Source: JABDII01 sp963815325
Lineage (GTDB): Bacteria; Gemmatimonadota; Gemmatimonadetes; Gemmatimonadales; GWC2-71-9
Length of the DNA stretch: 64,000 nucleotides
Direction of reading: 5' to 3'
Assembly: GCA_963815325.1 (NCBI GenBank)
Contig: CAWFGG010000008.1
Span: 1-64,000 of the forward strand
The translations under genes were made by a program, and so were the position numbers. The notes beneath the pieces are model-generated. The model was not told the DNA's origin. It saw only the letters and a program-made list of their open reading frames with translations, and made no database searches. Shown here piece by piece: positions 18,741-28,620 of the stretch; the first letter of the stretch is position 1; each line of letters opens with the position of its first letter.

Positions 18741-19142
18741 ATGCGCCCACTTCTCGTCGTTCTGGCCGCGGCACTGGTCGGCTGCGGCGGGCCCACCGAA
18801 GTCCAACTCGAAGAAGACTTCACCGTTGCCATCGGCAAGTCGGCATCGATCGAGGGCACCGGCATCACGGTGACCTTTCTCGACTTGCTGGAGGACAGCC
18901 GCTGCCCCATCAACGCGATCTGTGTCAGGGCCGGCAATGCCAAGATCCAGCTCGGACTCCGGGATCCCCGCCGGGTGGCCGAGGTCAACATTCCCGAGCA
19001 GCCGCGCGGCGAATTCGTCGGCCAGATCGAGATCCGGCTGATGGAGCTGACGCCGGAGCCGGAAGCCGGCAAGCAGGTCGACACGGGCGACTACCGCGCG
19101 ACCTTGCGGGCAATCCAACACAATTCGGCGCCGGCGAGTTGA
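18741..19142 (+). CDS. Small lipoprotein with CP-x4-C motif, paralogue 1
   Basis: 133 aa. The start MRPLLVVLAAALVGCGGP is a lipoprotein signal with a lipobox-like LVGC. The mature part has acidic beta-strands and a conserved centre, LLEDSRCPINAICVRAGNAKIQL, seen in many short secreted proteins of unknown function; its two cysteines probably form a disulphide. Nearly the same protein is encoded 190 bp downstream, and the first about 35 coding bases are almost identical, so this is a recent tandem duplication. Function unknown. Confidence 0.7.
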   Translation: MRPLLVVLAAALVGCGGPTEVQLEEDFTVAIGKSASIEGTGITVTFLDLLEDSRCPINAICVRAGNAKIQLGLRDPRRVAEVNIPEQPRGEFVGQIEIRLMELTPEPEAGKQVDTGDYRATLRAIQHNSAPAS

Positions 19143-19327
19143 GCAGGAGAGATAAGGAAGAAATCTGAGCGCTAACAGCTAACAGCTAACAGCTGAACAG
19201 CTAACAGCTAACAGCTAACAGCTAACAGCTGACAGCTGTACCTGCCGATCCGCCGAAGCCGATAGCCGATAGCCGATAGCCGATAGCCGATAGCCGATAG
19301 CCGATAGCCATTCTTGCGAGGTGCCCC
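19143..19327. repeat. Heptamer arrays between duplicated lipoprotein genes
   Basis: Two heptamer arrays adjoin: GCTAACA (with GCTGAACA variants) at about 19170-19238 and GCCGATA at about 19256-19309. They separate the two copies of the lipoprotein gene and may have taken part in the duplication. Confidence 0.9.
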
Positions 19328-19743
19328 ATGCGCCCACTTCTCGTCGTTCTGGCGCCGCGGTACTGGTCGGCTGCGGCGGGCCCACCGAAGTCGACATCGA
19401 TCAAGACTTCACCCTTGCCTTCGGGAAGTCGGTAACGATCGAAGACACTCGGGTCACCGTCACCTTCGAGGACGTGCTCGAGGATACCCGCTGCCCCAAC
19501 GATACCGACTGTCTCCTGGCTGGGAACGCCCGGATCCAGCTGGCGGTCACCACGCCAGTGCGCCGCGTCGTGGTCCAGACCCGCGCCGACTCGAACTATG
19601 CCGTGGTGTTCCAGGAAGGCATCCGGCAGCTGGTGGTCCAACTCGGGACCTTGCTCCCCTATCCCCAGGCCGGAGAAACGATCGACAAGCGCACCTATCG
19701 GGCGACGCTCAAGGCAATGCGGTGGGAGCGGCTGGAGGGGTAG
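19328..19743 (+). CDS. Small lipoprotein, paralogue 2 (signal peptide frameshifted)
   Basis: This paralogue of 18741-19142 has the same CP-x4-C centre (EDTRCPNDTDCLLAGNARIQL) and the same C-terminal TYRATLKAM motif. The ATG at 19328 starts the same MRPLLVVL sequence, but a two-base GC insertion near 19354 puts the signal peptide out of frame with the mature protein. Either the copy is broken or this is a sequencing error. Without that change it would be about 138 aa. Function unknown. Confidence 0.6.
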
Positions 19744-19944
19744 GGACAGATCGGGACTAGGCTGGCTGCTATCGGCTAGGTGCAAGGAGGGATCGCGGCA
19801 AGGCCGGCAGCTATCGGTCCCTGCAAGGCGGCCCTGCGAGACCGTTAGCCAATAGTTCATACTAGGCAGTATTGCCCGAATGTCTCCACGGCAAGAGACC
19901 AATAGCCAATAGCCAATAGCCACTAGCTTAGAGCTATCGGCTCG
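19744..19944. repeat. Repeat-rich intergenic region
   Basis: It holds isolated GCTATCGG and GCTAGGTGCA pieces and a GCCAATA heptamer array (19898-19927). The pieces match the fuller elements at 25480 and 30280. Nothing coding is seen. Confidence 0.75.
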
Positions 19945-21413
19945 TCACTTTCCTCCGCTCCTTACTCCGTCCTCCCGCCTTCCCGCCTCACAAATCCCCC
20001 GCAGCATCCCGCGGAACACCAGCTTGTGGAGCGGGTAGAGCCCGTACCAGTAGAGCAACCCGAACAATCCCACCGGATCGAACTCGGCAGTCTGGCGGAT
20101 GACGCTGCCGCGCTCGTCCGGCGTGACTTCGAATTCGAGCCACGCCCGGCCCGGGAGCTTCATTTCGGCGCGGAGCCGGAGCAGGTGATTGGGTTCGAAC
20201 TGCTCCACCCGCCAGAAGTCGAGCGTGTCGCCCACGCGCACCTCCACCGGGTGGTGGCGGCCGCGGCGCACGCCGACGCCGCCCACGAGCAGGTCCAGGA
20301 ATCCCCTGAGCTTCCAGAGCCAATCGCCGTAGTACCAGCCCACCTGCGCCGCCGATCCGCTGGATCGGCGCGAAGGCCTGCGCCGGAGGCAGCATCGACG
20401 CGCGCCGTACGCGAGTCCACGATGCGCGAACCGAAGGTGACGCCGCCCCAGCTCCGCTCGGGCCCCGCCGCGGACAGCGCATCCGACCAGCGGGTTTCGG
20501 CGATCTCCTGGTCTTCGTTGGCCAGCGCCCGCTCGATGGCCTCGCTCAACCCGCGCGGTTTGACGGTGAACACCGTGTCGGCCGTCTGATCTCGCACCAG
20601 GGTCGGGTTCCGGAGGCTCTCGACCAGTTTGCGTCCGGTGCGGGCATAGACCGGGGTGATGAGGCCGAGCCAGAGACTCGACAGGTGGGGGGTCAGGACG
20701 GGGACCGAGATCATGAGCCGTTTGAGGCCGCGCTGCCGGGCGTACTCCTGCATGATGTCGCCGTAGGACACCTGGTCCGGCCCGCCGATCTCGAAGATGC
20801 GCGACGGGCTGTCCGGCAGGTCGAGTGCTTGGAGCAGGTAGGCCAGCACGTCTTCGATGGCGATGGGCTGGGCCAGGACCCGCACCCATTTGGGGCAGAT
20901 CATGACCGGAAGCCGTTCGACCAAGGCGCGGATCAGTTCGAACGAGAGGCTTCCTGAGCCGATGATGATCGAGGCCCGGAGTTCGATCACCTGGGCGCCG
21001 GATGTGCGCAGCACTTCACCGGTTTCCTGGCGGCTCCGCAGATGCTTGGACAGGTGCTGATCCGATTCGCCGAGTCCGCCGAGGTAGATGATGCGACGCA
21101 CGCCGGCAGCCTTGGCCGCGTCGGCGAAGTTCTGGGCCGCGGTCCGGTCTTCTTCCTCGAAGTCGGACTGGTTGCCCATCGAGTGGACGAAGTAGTAGGC
21201 GGTGTCGACACCCCGGAGGGCCTGGTCGAGCGTAGCCCGATCGAGCAGATCTCCCCGGACCACTTCGGTCGCCTGCGCCACCTCCCCCTCGAGGCTCTGG
21301 GGCCGGCGGGTGAGGCAGCGGACCCGAGCCCCCCGCTCTTCGAGGCGCGGCCGGAGCCGCCCGCCCACGTAGCCGGTGGCGCCGGTGAGGAGGATGAAGT
21401 GGGAGGGAGGCAT
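19945..21413 (-). CDS. SDR-family NAD(P)-binding protein with C-terminal DUF2867 (two frameshifts)
   Basis: ATG at 21413 (MPPSHFILLTGATGYVGG). Two one-base insertions near 20392 and 20345 interrupt it. Corrected, it is about 488 aa. The N-terminal 280 residues form an NAD(P)-binding atypical SDR (TGATGYVGG, FVHSMGNQSDFE, RRIIYLGGLGE). The C-terminal 150 residues (GDTLDFWRVEQFEPNHLLRL, then FRGMLRGIC) match the DUF2867 domain often fused to it. Substrate unknown; quinone or epoxide reductase-like roles have been suggested for relatives. The C-terminus GVRSGGK is repeat-derived. Confidence 0.8.
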
Positions 21414-21584
21414 TGAGGGAGTCGGGAGTGAGGAGTGAGGAGTGAGGAGTGACGAATAGTAAATAGTAGGTGGCAGGCCGTAGGTGGTTAGAATTCTAAT
21501 CAGCTGCTCGACGCGAACCCTACTCACCACAAACCAACACCCGTCTCCCTGCTCCCTGCTCCCTACTCCCGACTCCCAGAGAGT
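21414..21584. repeat. Divergent intergenic region with two arrays
   Basis: A GGAGTGA array (about 21425-21453) and an antisense CTCCCTRCTCCC array (about 21548-21577) flank about 90 bases of ordinary sequence between the divergent SDR and photolyase genes. Promoters for both must lie here; none is clear enough to place. Confidence 0.75.
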
Positions 21585-23055
21585 ATGCCCGTTCCCAGCC
21601 TCCGCACCCGCCACCTCAACCAGAAGCCAGCCAATCCCGAGGGCGACTACGTCCTCTACTGGATGACGGCGTTCCGGCGCACCCGATACAACTTTGCGCT
21701 CGAGCGCGCAGTGGAGTGGGCGCGGAAGCTCGACGAAACCGCTGGTGATCCTGGAGGCGCTCCGGTCGGACTATCGCTGGGCCAGTGACCGGCTCCACTA
21801 CTTCGTGATCCAGGGCATGGCCGACAACCAACGCCGCCTCGCCGGGAAACCGGTGACCTACTACCCCTACCTCGAGCCCAAGCACGGAGCGGGAAAGGGC
21901 TTGCTCCATGCGCTGGCCGGGCGGGCCGCGGTGGTGGTAGGCGACGACTTCCCCTCGTTCTTCCTGCCTCGGATGGTCCAGGCCGCCGCCAAACAGATGC
22001 CGGTTTCGTTCGAGGTCGTGGACTCGAACGGCATGCTGCCCCTGCGTGCGGCCGACAAAGTGTTTGCCCGGGCGCACGATTTTCGTCGCTTCCTACAGAA
22101 GAACCTGGCACCGCATCTGGACGAGTTTCCCACGGCCGATCCGCTGGCGCGGCTCCAACTCAAAGCGCTCGAACGGCTACCGTCCGCCGTCACCAAGCAG
22201 TGGCCAGCGGCCGACGTCACGGCGCTGGCGGACGACGCGAGCCTCTTGCGCCGGTTTCCCATCGACCATGATGTCGGCATTACCGAGACGAAGGGCGGCG
22301 AGCGGGCTGCCACGCGCACCCTCCGCCGGTTTCTCGAGCTCAGGCTGTCGCACTACGCCGAGGAGCGGAATCAGCCCGAGGTGGACGCCACCAGCGGCTT
22401 GTCGCCCTATCTCCACTTCGGCCACATCTCGCCCCATCAGGTGTTCCGGGAACTCATGGACTGGGACGGCTGGACCCCCGACAAGCTCGCGGCCAAGGCC
22501 ACCGGCAGCCGGAGCGGCTGGTGGGGCGCAAGCGAAACGACTGAGGCCTTCCTCGACGAGCTCATCACCTGGCGCGAAGTGGGCTACAACATGTCGTGGC
22601 AGCGGGACGACTACGAGCGCTACGAATCGCTGCCCGACTGGGCCAGGATCACGCTGAGGGAGCACGACCAGGACCGCCGTGAGCATGTCTATTCATTAGA
22701 GCAGTTCGCGGCGGCGGAGACCCATGACGACCTCTGGAACGCGGCCCAGCGCGAGCTCACCCGGGAGGGCCGGATCCACAATTACCTGCGCATGCTTTGG
22801 GGCAAGAAGATTCTCGAGTGGACCCGGAGCCCGCGTGATGCGCTCGACATCATGATCGAGCTCAACAACCGCTACGCGCTGGACGGCCGAAACCCCAACA
22901 GCACGAGCGGCATCTGCTGGGTGCTGGGCCGCTACGACCGCGCCTGGGGCCCCGAGCGTCCGATCTTCGGCAAGATCCGATACATGTCGAGCGCTAACAC
23001 GGCGCGGAAGGTGAGGGTGGGGGAGTATCTGGAGAGGTTGAGGAGTGAGGAGTGA
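21585..23055 (+). CDS. Class II CPD photolyase (one frameshift)
   Basis: ATG 21585. One extra base near 21738 (GAC-G-AAA) breaks the frame. Corrected, it is about 489 aa. It repairs cyclobutane pyrimidine dimers using light and FAD. Class II hallmarks are LDELITWREVGYNM, RIHNYLRMLWGKKILEW, the YALDGRNPNSTSGICWVLG segment and PERPIFGKIRYMS. The N-terminal antenna-domain fold starts at YVLYWMTAFRRTRYN. It is divergent from the SDR gene. Tail LRSEE and stop come from a GGAGTRA array. Confidence 0.9.
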
Positions 23056-23400
23056 GGAGTGAGGAGTGAGAAGCGGTACGTCGGTAGAGCGGAAGTCGGT
23101 AGGGTGGTAGGATGGAAAGTCGGAAAGTGAGGTGATGACTAACTTCGTCTTCCCGCCGCGAGCCCGTGGCTAAAGCCGCGACTCGGCAACCTGTCGCTAA
23201 AGCGACGGGGCCCGCGATCACCCCGCTCAGCCCTGGGCGGGTCGGCAGTTCGGCGGTTTGCTTGAGTACTGTACACCGAGCTGCCCATCCGCCCAACCCC
23301 CGTCTGTCTCACTCCTCACTCCTTACTCCTTACTTCCCGCCTCCCCGCCTTCCACCTTACTTTCCGACGTCGCCACTTTCCGCCTTTCCGGAGGATCTCC
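23056..23400. repeat. Intergenic composite repeat block
   Basis: GGAGTGA array (about 23039-23066), GGTAGGAT and GGAAAGTCGG 9-mer pieces (23090-23130), a GTGGCTAAAGCC and GTCGCTAAAGCGAC palindrome pair (23166-23205), GGCGGGTCGGCAGTTCGGCGG pieces, an antisense CTCCTTACTC array (23312-23334) and 9-mers (23338-23390). No gene seen. Confidence 0.8.
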
Positions 23401-24322
23401 GTGCCCACCATCGCCTGCATCGGCGGCACCACGCTCGATCGGCGGGCCCGCGCCCACAGCCCGCTGATCACGGGCACGTCCAACCCCGCGACGGTCACTA
23501 CCAAGCCCGGCGGGGTCGCGCGGAACGTGGCCGACTGGCTCAGCCAGCTCGGTGTGGACGTGGCGCTCTACTCGGCGCTGGGTGATGACCGCGCGGGCTA
23601 CGATCTCTTGCGGCAGCTCGCGACCAACGGCGTCGACGTGTCCGGGGTCCGACGCTCGGCCGATCTTCCCACGGCGACCTACACCGCGGCCCTGGAACCG
23701 AACGGCGAGCTCACGCTGGGGCTCGCCGACATGGAGATCTTCGAGCGGCTGGACGCGGACTGGTGTGACTCGATCGCACCCGCGATCGAGCAATGCCCCA
23801 TCTGGCTGGTGGATGCCAACCTGCCTCGGGCCACGCTCGACTACCTGCTCAATACCTACGGCGACAACGCCACCATCGTGGCCGATCCGGTGTCGGTGGC
23901 CAAGGCCGAACGGCTGCGGCCCTACCTGGATGCGGTGGACGTGGTGTTCCCCGACCGGAAAGAAGCCGCGGTCCTGAGCGGGCTCCTGACCGAAACGCCC
24001 GAACAGGTCGCGGCCGCCGCGGCGCAGATCTGGGATCTTGGCCCCGGCACGGTCATCGTGTCGCTCGGCGCCGAGGGCATCTACCTGGAAGACGGCACCC
24101 GCCACCAGGCCATCCCCTGCGATTCCGGCCACGCAGGTGAGCGATGTCACCGGGGCGGGCGACGCCCTCGTCGCCGGATATCTCTACGGCCTCGCGACCG
24201 ACCACGCCGACCCCGTCAGATGCGGCCTGGCCGCGGCAAGCCTGGCGCTCGAGGTGAATGCCGGCCAGGCCGATGGAATGACGGTGGATGCGCTGATGGA
24301 AAGAGTGAGGAGTGAGGAGTGA
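23401..24322 (+). CDS. psuK: PfkB-family kinase, probable pseudouridine kinase (one frameshift)
   Basis: GTG 23401 after GGAGG. One extra base near 24119 (CCC-T-GCG) breaks the frame. Corrected, it is about 306 aa. PfkB features are the substrate-binding KPGGVARNVADWLSQLG near residue 40 and the ATP/anion-hole motif DVTGAGDALVAGY near 255. The next gene encodes pseudouridine-5'-phosphate glycosidase, so this kinase most likely phosphorylates pseudouridine to pseudouridine 5'-phosphate. Tail VRSEE and stop come from a GGAGTRA array. Confidence 0.82.
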
Positions 24323-24550
24323 GGAGGACCGGATAACCACGTCACTGTCATCCCGAGGGTGCGAAGCGCCCGAGGGATCTCATGAACGCATGCCCCGAGC
24401 CTTGTGTGAGTGAACGAAATTCGAAAAAGCGTTGAGGAGATCCCTCGCTGCGCTCGGGATGACACCGAGCATATTGACCAACTCCCTACTCCCTAATCCC
24501 CACTCCCTCCAATGGCCGATAGCCCTTAGACACTGAGCACCAACCCACCG
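24323..24550. repeat. Composite repeat between psuK and psuG
   Basis: GGAGTGA array at about 24303-24327, a complete GTCATCCCGAG...CTCGGGATGACA element at 24345-24463 and antisense CTCCCTA units near 24480-24508. It interrupts what would otherwise be a tight two-gene operon. Confidence 0.85.
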
Positions 24551-25468
24551 ATGCCCCTTCTCCACATCAGCCCCGAAGTGCGCGAGGCGCTGGCCGAGCA
24601 CCGCCCCGTCGTGGCGCTCGAATCGACGGTCATTGCGCATGGGTTGCCGCGGCCGCGGAATCTCGAGACCGCGAGGGCGCTCGAGGCCCAGGTGCGGGAG
24701 GAGGGGGCGGTGCCCGCCACCATCGGTATCGTCGACGGGCGGGCGGTGATCGGCCTGTCCGATCGGGAGCTCGAGACGCTGGCCACGACGGACCAGGTGC
24801 TCAAGACCAGCACGGCCGACATTGCCGCCGTGGTCGCGTCGAAGGGGCTGGGTGCCACCACCGTGGCGGGCACGGCGTATCTCGCCGCCAAGGCCGGAAT
24901 CAGGGTCATGGCGACCGGCGGCATTGGCGGCGTTCACCGTGGCGGCGACGAGAGCCTAGATATTTCGGCCGATCTGACCGAGCTCGCCCGGAGCCGGATT
25001 GCGGTCGTGTCGGCCGGGGCCAAATCGGTGCTCGACCTGGCCAGGACCCTCGAGGTGCTGGAGACCCTGGGCGTGCCGGTTGTGGGATACGGCACCACCG
25101 AATTCCCGGCCTTCTACTCGCGGGACAGCGGCCTCACCCTGGTGCACCGGGTGAACACGCCGGCGGAAGCGGCGCGGCTGGTAGAGGCTCAGTGGGAGCT
25201 GGGTCTTTCCTCGGCCATCGTGTTCGCCAACCCGCCGCCGCGCGACGTCGCGATCGACCGCTGGGAGGTGGAGACCTGGATCGGGCAGGCGCTCGAGACC
25301 GCCGAGACCCACGGCATCACCGGCAAGGCGGTCACCCCGTATTTGTTGGCGGAACTCGTGCTCCTGAGCCGGAGCCGCACGCTCGAGACCAACGTGGCGG
25401 TGCTGGAGAGTAATGCGAGGCTGGCGGGGCGGATTGCAGGGGAGTTGGGAGTGATGAGTGAGGGTTGA
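24551..25468 (+). CDS. psuG: Pseudouridine-5'-phosphate glycosidase
   Basis: 305 aa, intact. It cleaves pseudouridine 5'-phosphate to uracil and ribose 5-phosphate. Family features are VVALESTVIAHGLPRPRNLE at the N-terminus, GLGATTVAGTAYLAA (catalytic-Lys region), TGGIGGVHRG, VSAGAKSVLD, GYGTTEFPAFY and the C-terminal GKAVTPYLL. With psuK it completes pseudouridine salvage from degraded tRNA and rRNA. Confidence 0.93.
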   Translation: MPLLHISPEVREALAEHRPVVALESTVIAHGLPRPRNLETARALEAQVREEGAVPATIGIVDGRAVIGLSDRELETLATTDQVLKTSTADIAAVVASKGLGATTVAGTAYLAAKAGIRVMATGGIGGVHRGGDESLDISADLTELARSRIAVVSAGAKSVLDLARTLEVLETLGVPVVGYGTTEFPAFYSRDSGLTLVHRVNTPAEAARLVEAQWELGLSSAIVFANPPPRDVAIDRWEVETWIGQALETAETHGITGKAVTPYLLAELVLLSRSRTLETNVAVLESNARLAGRIAGELGVMSEG

Positions 25469-25570
25469 GACTGGGACAGAGCTATTGGCTATTAGCTATT
25501 AGTCTCTGTACGGGACAGCCAATAGCCATTAGCTAATAGCAGGTAGCCCCTTTGCGATCCCTCCCTGCAC
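25469..25570. repeat. TATTGGCTATTAG composite element
   Basis: An imperfect inverted repeat. GCTATTGGCTATTAGCTATTAG (about 25481-25502) and its reverse-oriented GCCAATAGCCATTAGCTAATAGC (25520-25542) flank TCTCTGTACGGGACA, followed by GATCCCTCCCTGCACCTAGCC (25556-25577). Near-identical copies are at about 1545-1620 (partial) and 30330-30435. Confidence 0.85.
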
Positions 25571-26020
25571 CTAGCCAATAGCCTCCTCACTCTTCACGTA
25601 CTCCATCAACTCCCTGAGCTCCCGTTTCCACCCGGCCACATTCGCCTCGTAGTGCTTCATCGTCGTGAAGCCGGTTTCTTCCAGCCTGAGCGTGGTACCG
25701 CCGTTGTGACGCGGTGCCAGGGTCCACTCGACGCGCGTCGTCATGCCCACGTCGACGGGAATGCCTGGCTCGAGCGACCAACGCCAGACGAGCCTGTGAT
25801 GGGGCTGGATGATCTCGAACTTGACCGCGTGGCGGCCGTGTTTGTGCCAGGTCCAGGCACCATTGCCTCCGGGCCGGAGGTCGACTTCCGCCTGGTCGGG
25901 AAACCACTGACTCAGTTCGACGGGGTCGGTGAGCGCGCGCCAGAGCCGCTCGGGTGAGGCCGTGAGGTCCAGCGTTCGCTCGATAGCGGGGATCTGCTGG
26001 GCGTGCGTGGTGATGGGCAT
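25571..26020 (-). CDS. SRPBCC (AHSA1-like) domain protein
   Basis: 149 aa, intact. It has the START/AHSA1-type fold: AIERTLDLTASPERLWRALTDP at the N-terminus, LSQWFPDQAEVDLRPGG, a central HRLVWRWSLEPG and C-terminal TTLRLEETGF, then a helix. These small cytoplasmic proteins bind hydrophobic ligands; the ligand is unknown. The C-terminus (VKSEEAIG) is encoded by a GAGTGAGGAG unit and the AATAGCC element. Confidence 0.75.
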   Translation of the reverse strand: MPITTHAQQIPAIERTLDLTASPERLWRALTDPVELSQWFPDQAEVDLRPGGNGAWTWHKHGRHAVKFEIIQPHHRLVWRWSLEPGIPVDVGMTTRVEWTLAPRHNGGTTLRLEETGFTTMKHYEANVAGWKRELRELMEYVKSEEAIG

Positions 26021-26330
26021 ACTGCCTCCTGCGGCTCAGGGTGCCGGTGGGAGCGGGTGACCCTAGCCTGAGCCTTCGACTTCTCCATCAATATAGCGCC
26101 GAATACGCTGTCGGGAGACCTGGTATGCCCTGTCTCAAGCGTTCAGCCCTTCCAGAGTTCCTCTTTGCGGCAAATCCCCCCGTGGCGCTTGCAGCAGGGC
26201 GGCCTTCGGCCCATGTTCCCCCCAGCTCATTCCTCGCCAGGATATGCTCCGGGCACACCAATCACGCCCGGTTCCGTATGTGATGCTATCTCCTACGTCG
26301 AGGCATCACTCAACATTTTGGAGGCACTAC
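26021..26330. other. Intergenic region, divergent promoters
   Basis: 310 bases between divergent genes, free of the repeat families. A GGAGGC ribosome binding site lies 6 bases before the ATG at 26331. No clear promoter, RNA gene or small CDS is recognised. Confidence 0.4.
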
Positions 26331-27840
26331 ATGAAGACAGCACCAGCAGTTGTACTACTCTCGGCTCTGTTGGTCGCGGCAGGCTGCGCGCCCAAGGAGG
26401 CCGGGATCGAGGCCGCCGGCTCGGAGGTCATGATGAAGCTGCCGGTGACCACGGCATCCGACGCGGCACGTCAGGAGTTCTTCGAAGGCACCTACGCGGC
26501 CGATATGGGCCGGGCCAACGAGGCCAACAGCCACTTCGAGAAGGCCGTGGAGGCGGATCCCGCCTTTGCCGCGGGCTATCTCCAGGTTGCCGCCACCGCG
26601 GCATCGACCGAGAAATTCTCGACCAACCTGGCCAAGGCGGTTGAGAATGCCGCCAATGCGTCGCGGGCCGAACAGATGATGATCGACGTGATGCAGAAGG
26701 GCTTCGAGAACAACACCGAAGGCCAACTGGCCGCGGCCCGGGAGTTGGTGGAGCTGCAAGGCGACAGCCCCCGTGTCTGGCTCACGCTGGCCGGTGTTCA
26801 AGCAGGCCTGAACCAGATGGCCGACTCCCGGGAGTCGCTGGCCAAGGCCATCGAACTGGCCCCGAATTTCGCGGCCGCGCACATGCAGGCCGGCAACAAC
26901 TACATGTTCCTCGAGCCCAAGGACTTTGTGAAGGCAGAGGCGCACTTCCAGAAGGCTATCGAGTTGGCGCCGAACGAGGCCACGCCGTACGACTTGATGG
27001 GCGACGTCCACCGGGCTGAGGGCAAGCTCGAGGCCGCCGCTGAGGATTACACCATGGCCGCCGCGCGCGCGCCGACGGATGGCTCGCCGCTTGCAGCAGC
27101 GTGGGCACGTGCATTCCTTCCTCGGCAACTACGACGCGGCCCGCGCCGACTACACCCGGGCCATGGAGCTCGAGACGGCCAAGGGCAACAACAACGCGCC
27201 GTTCTACGCCGTGTTCCGGTCCTATGTGAACATCTATGAGGGCAAGCCCGAGGCCGCTATCGCCGAGTTGCGCGAACAGGTCGCGTCGGCGGATGCGATG
27301 AACGTCGAGGGCAAGACCGATATCAAGGTCAACGCCCTGACCAACATCGTGCAGATTTCGCTCCACTACGGCGACTTCGCGACCGCCCGGCAGGCCATCG
27401 ACGAGCTGGCGGTGCAGCTCCGGCAGCAGGCCGACGTGGTTGGGAAGGACCAATTCCGTCGGGGCCAGGAAGCCACGATCACCTATTGGGAGGGCATGCT
27501 GGCGGCGCGACAGGGAGATATGAAGGGTGCCCAGGCCAAGGCCCAGGAATTTGGGACCCTGGTTGAGCCCGATCCCAACCCGCGGAAGCTCGAGCCGATG
27601 CATCAGATCATGGGCATCGCCGAGTATTTCCAGAACAACTACGCCGCGGCCGATGAGCACCTGGCGGCAGGGAACCCCAACGACATCTACATGAAGTACT
27701 ATCGGGGCCTGATCCAGGAGAAGATGGGCAACGCCGATGCCGCCCACGCGATCTTCGACGAGCTCGCGACCTACAACTTCAACAACGTGAACTACGCGAT
27801 GATCCGGAGCGACGTGTTGAAGGCGGCGGGAGAACACTAG
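26331..27840 (+). CDS. TPR-repeat lipoprotein (one frameshift)
   Basis: ATG 26331 after GGAGGCACTAC. The signal peptide ends in a lipobox (LLVAAGC, Cys18). One extra base near 27093 (CTT-G-CAG) breaks the frame. Corrected, it is about 502 aa. Tandem TPR helices run through most of it (ANSHFEKAVEADPAFA, AHFQKAIELAPNEATPY, AARADYTRAMELETA). It is probably a periplasmic or outer-membrane-anchored scaffold. A related TPR protein lies at 40904. Partner unknown. Confidence 0.8.
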
Positions 27841-27882
27841 GGAACTACAGTACTTAGGTAAGCAGGAATGCTGGAAGTAGTC

Positions 27883-27911
27883 GAACGAGGGCGGAATCTC
27901 CGCCCTCGTTC
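27883..27911 (+). terminator. Rho-independent-type terminator hairpin
   Basis: GAACGAGGGCGGA and TCCGCCCTCGTTC form a perfect 13-bp stem with an ATC loop, followed by TTC. It lies 43 bp after the TPR stop and between convergent genes, so it may act on both. Confidence 0.8.
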
Positions 27912-27933
27912 TTCACATCTACCTCCCTACCAC

Positions 27934-28497
27934 CTACCACCTATTACCTGCTTCTCTCAGCACTCCCCTCTCCGATGCCGCTGTGGCTGCGCACTCGAGC
28001 CCGCCCGATTCCCAGAGCCCGCGACGGGCCTCGCGCGCGACCGATTCGGCGGCGCGGAACCGATCGACGTAGCGCACGTTCGGCGGGACCGTATACAGCA
28101 CCGCCCAGCCGCGCTCCAGCATGCGCTCGTTCACCAGCACCTGGCCGGCCCAAACGTAGGCCAGGGTCCGGCCGTAGCGGTCGGTCGGGACAACGTCTTG
28201 CTCCAGCCATACCGCGCCCGTGTCCGGCAGCAGCTCGGCCAGGGCGGTCCGCGCCGCGGTGAAAGTCAGGCCCTGATCCCGCTCCGGTGAGTCGATGCCG
28301 ATCAGCCGGACCTTGAGGCCGCCGCGGCAGTGGATGGTGTCCCCATCGACCACCCGCGCCACCACGCATTGGCTGCCAGCGACACTTTGCGAGCAGGCCG
28401 GTGCCGCAATGATGAGAACGAGTGGCACCCAGAAGAGGGAGTAGGGAGTAGGGAGTGAGGAGTGGGTCTTGCTCGGACTCCACCGATGAAATCGCAT
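27934..28497 (-). CDS. Secreted staphylococcal-nuclease-like (thermonuclease) protein
   Basis: About 187 aa from the minus-strand ATG 28497; GTG 28428 is an alternative start just before the hydrophobic segment. SNase features are VVARVVDGDTIHC, the catalytic-region VRLIGIDSPERDQ, DRYGRTLAYVW and a late RRGLWE. The hydrophobic stretch WVPLVLIIAAPACSQ is a lipoprotein-like signal. The residues just before it (HSSLPTPYSL) are encoded by an antisense heptamer array, so repeat DNA lies inside or at the edge of the signal peptide. It probably cuts nucleic acids outside the cytoplasm. Confidence 0.78.
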   Translation of the reverse strand: MRFHRWSPSKTHSSLPTPYSLFWVPLVLIIAAPACSQSVAGSQCVVARVVDGDTIHCRGGLKVRLIGIDSPERDQGLTFTAARTALAELLPDTGAVWLEQDVVPTDRYGRTLAYVWAGQVLVNERMLERGWAVLYTVPPNVRYVDRFRAAESVAREARRGLWESGGLECAATAASERGVLREAGNRW

Positions 28498-28620
28498 GCG
28501 CCCGCGCCTCTCTTTAGTGACCCCTGCACCCCTCACGCGCACTCCTCACTCCTCACTCTCCTACCCCCTACTCCCTACTCCCTACTCCCTACTCCCTACT
28601 CCCTACTCCCTACTCCCGGT
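28437..28620. repeat. Heptamer arrays around the nuclease start and phosphatase end
   Basis: GGGAGTA/GAGGAGT units run at about 28437-28467 within the 5' end of the nuclease gene. A long antisense array (CTCCTCACTC, then CCTACTC repeated about six times) spans about 28541-28616 and is sense for the minus-strand phosphatase 3' end, where it supplies the GVGSRE tail. Confidence 0.85.
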
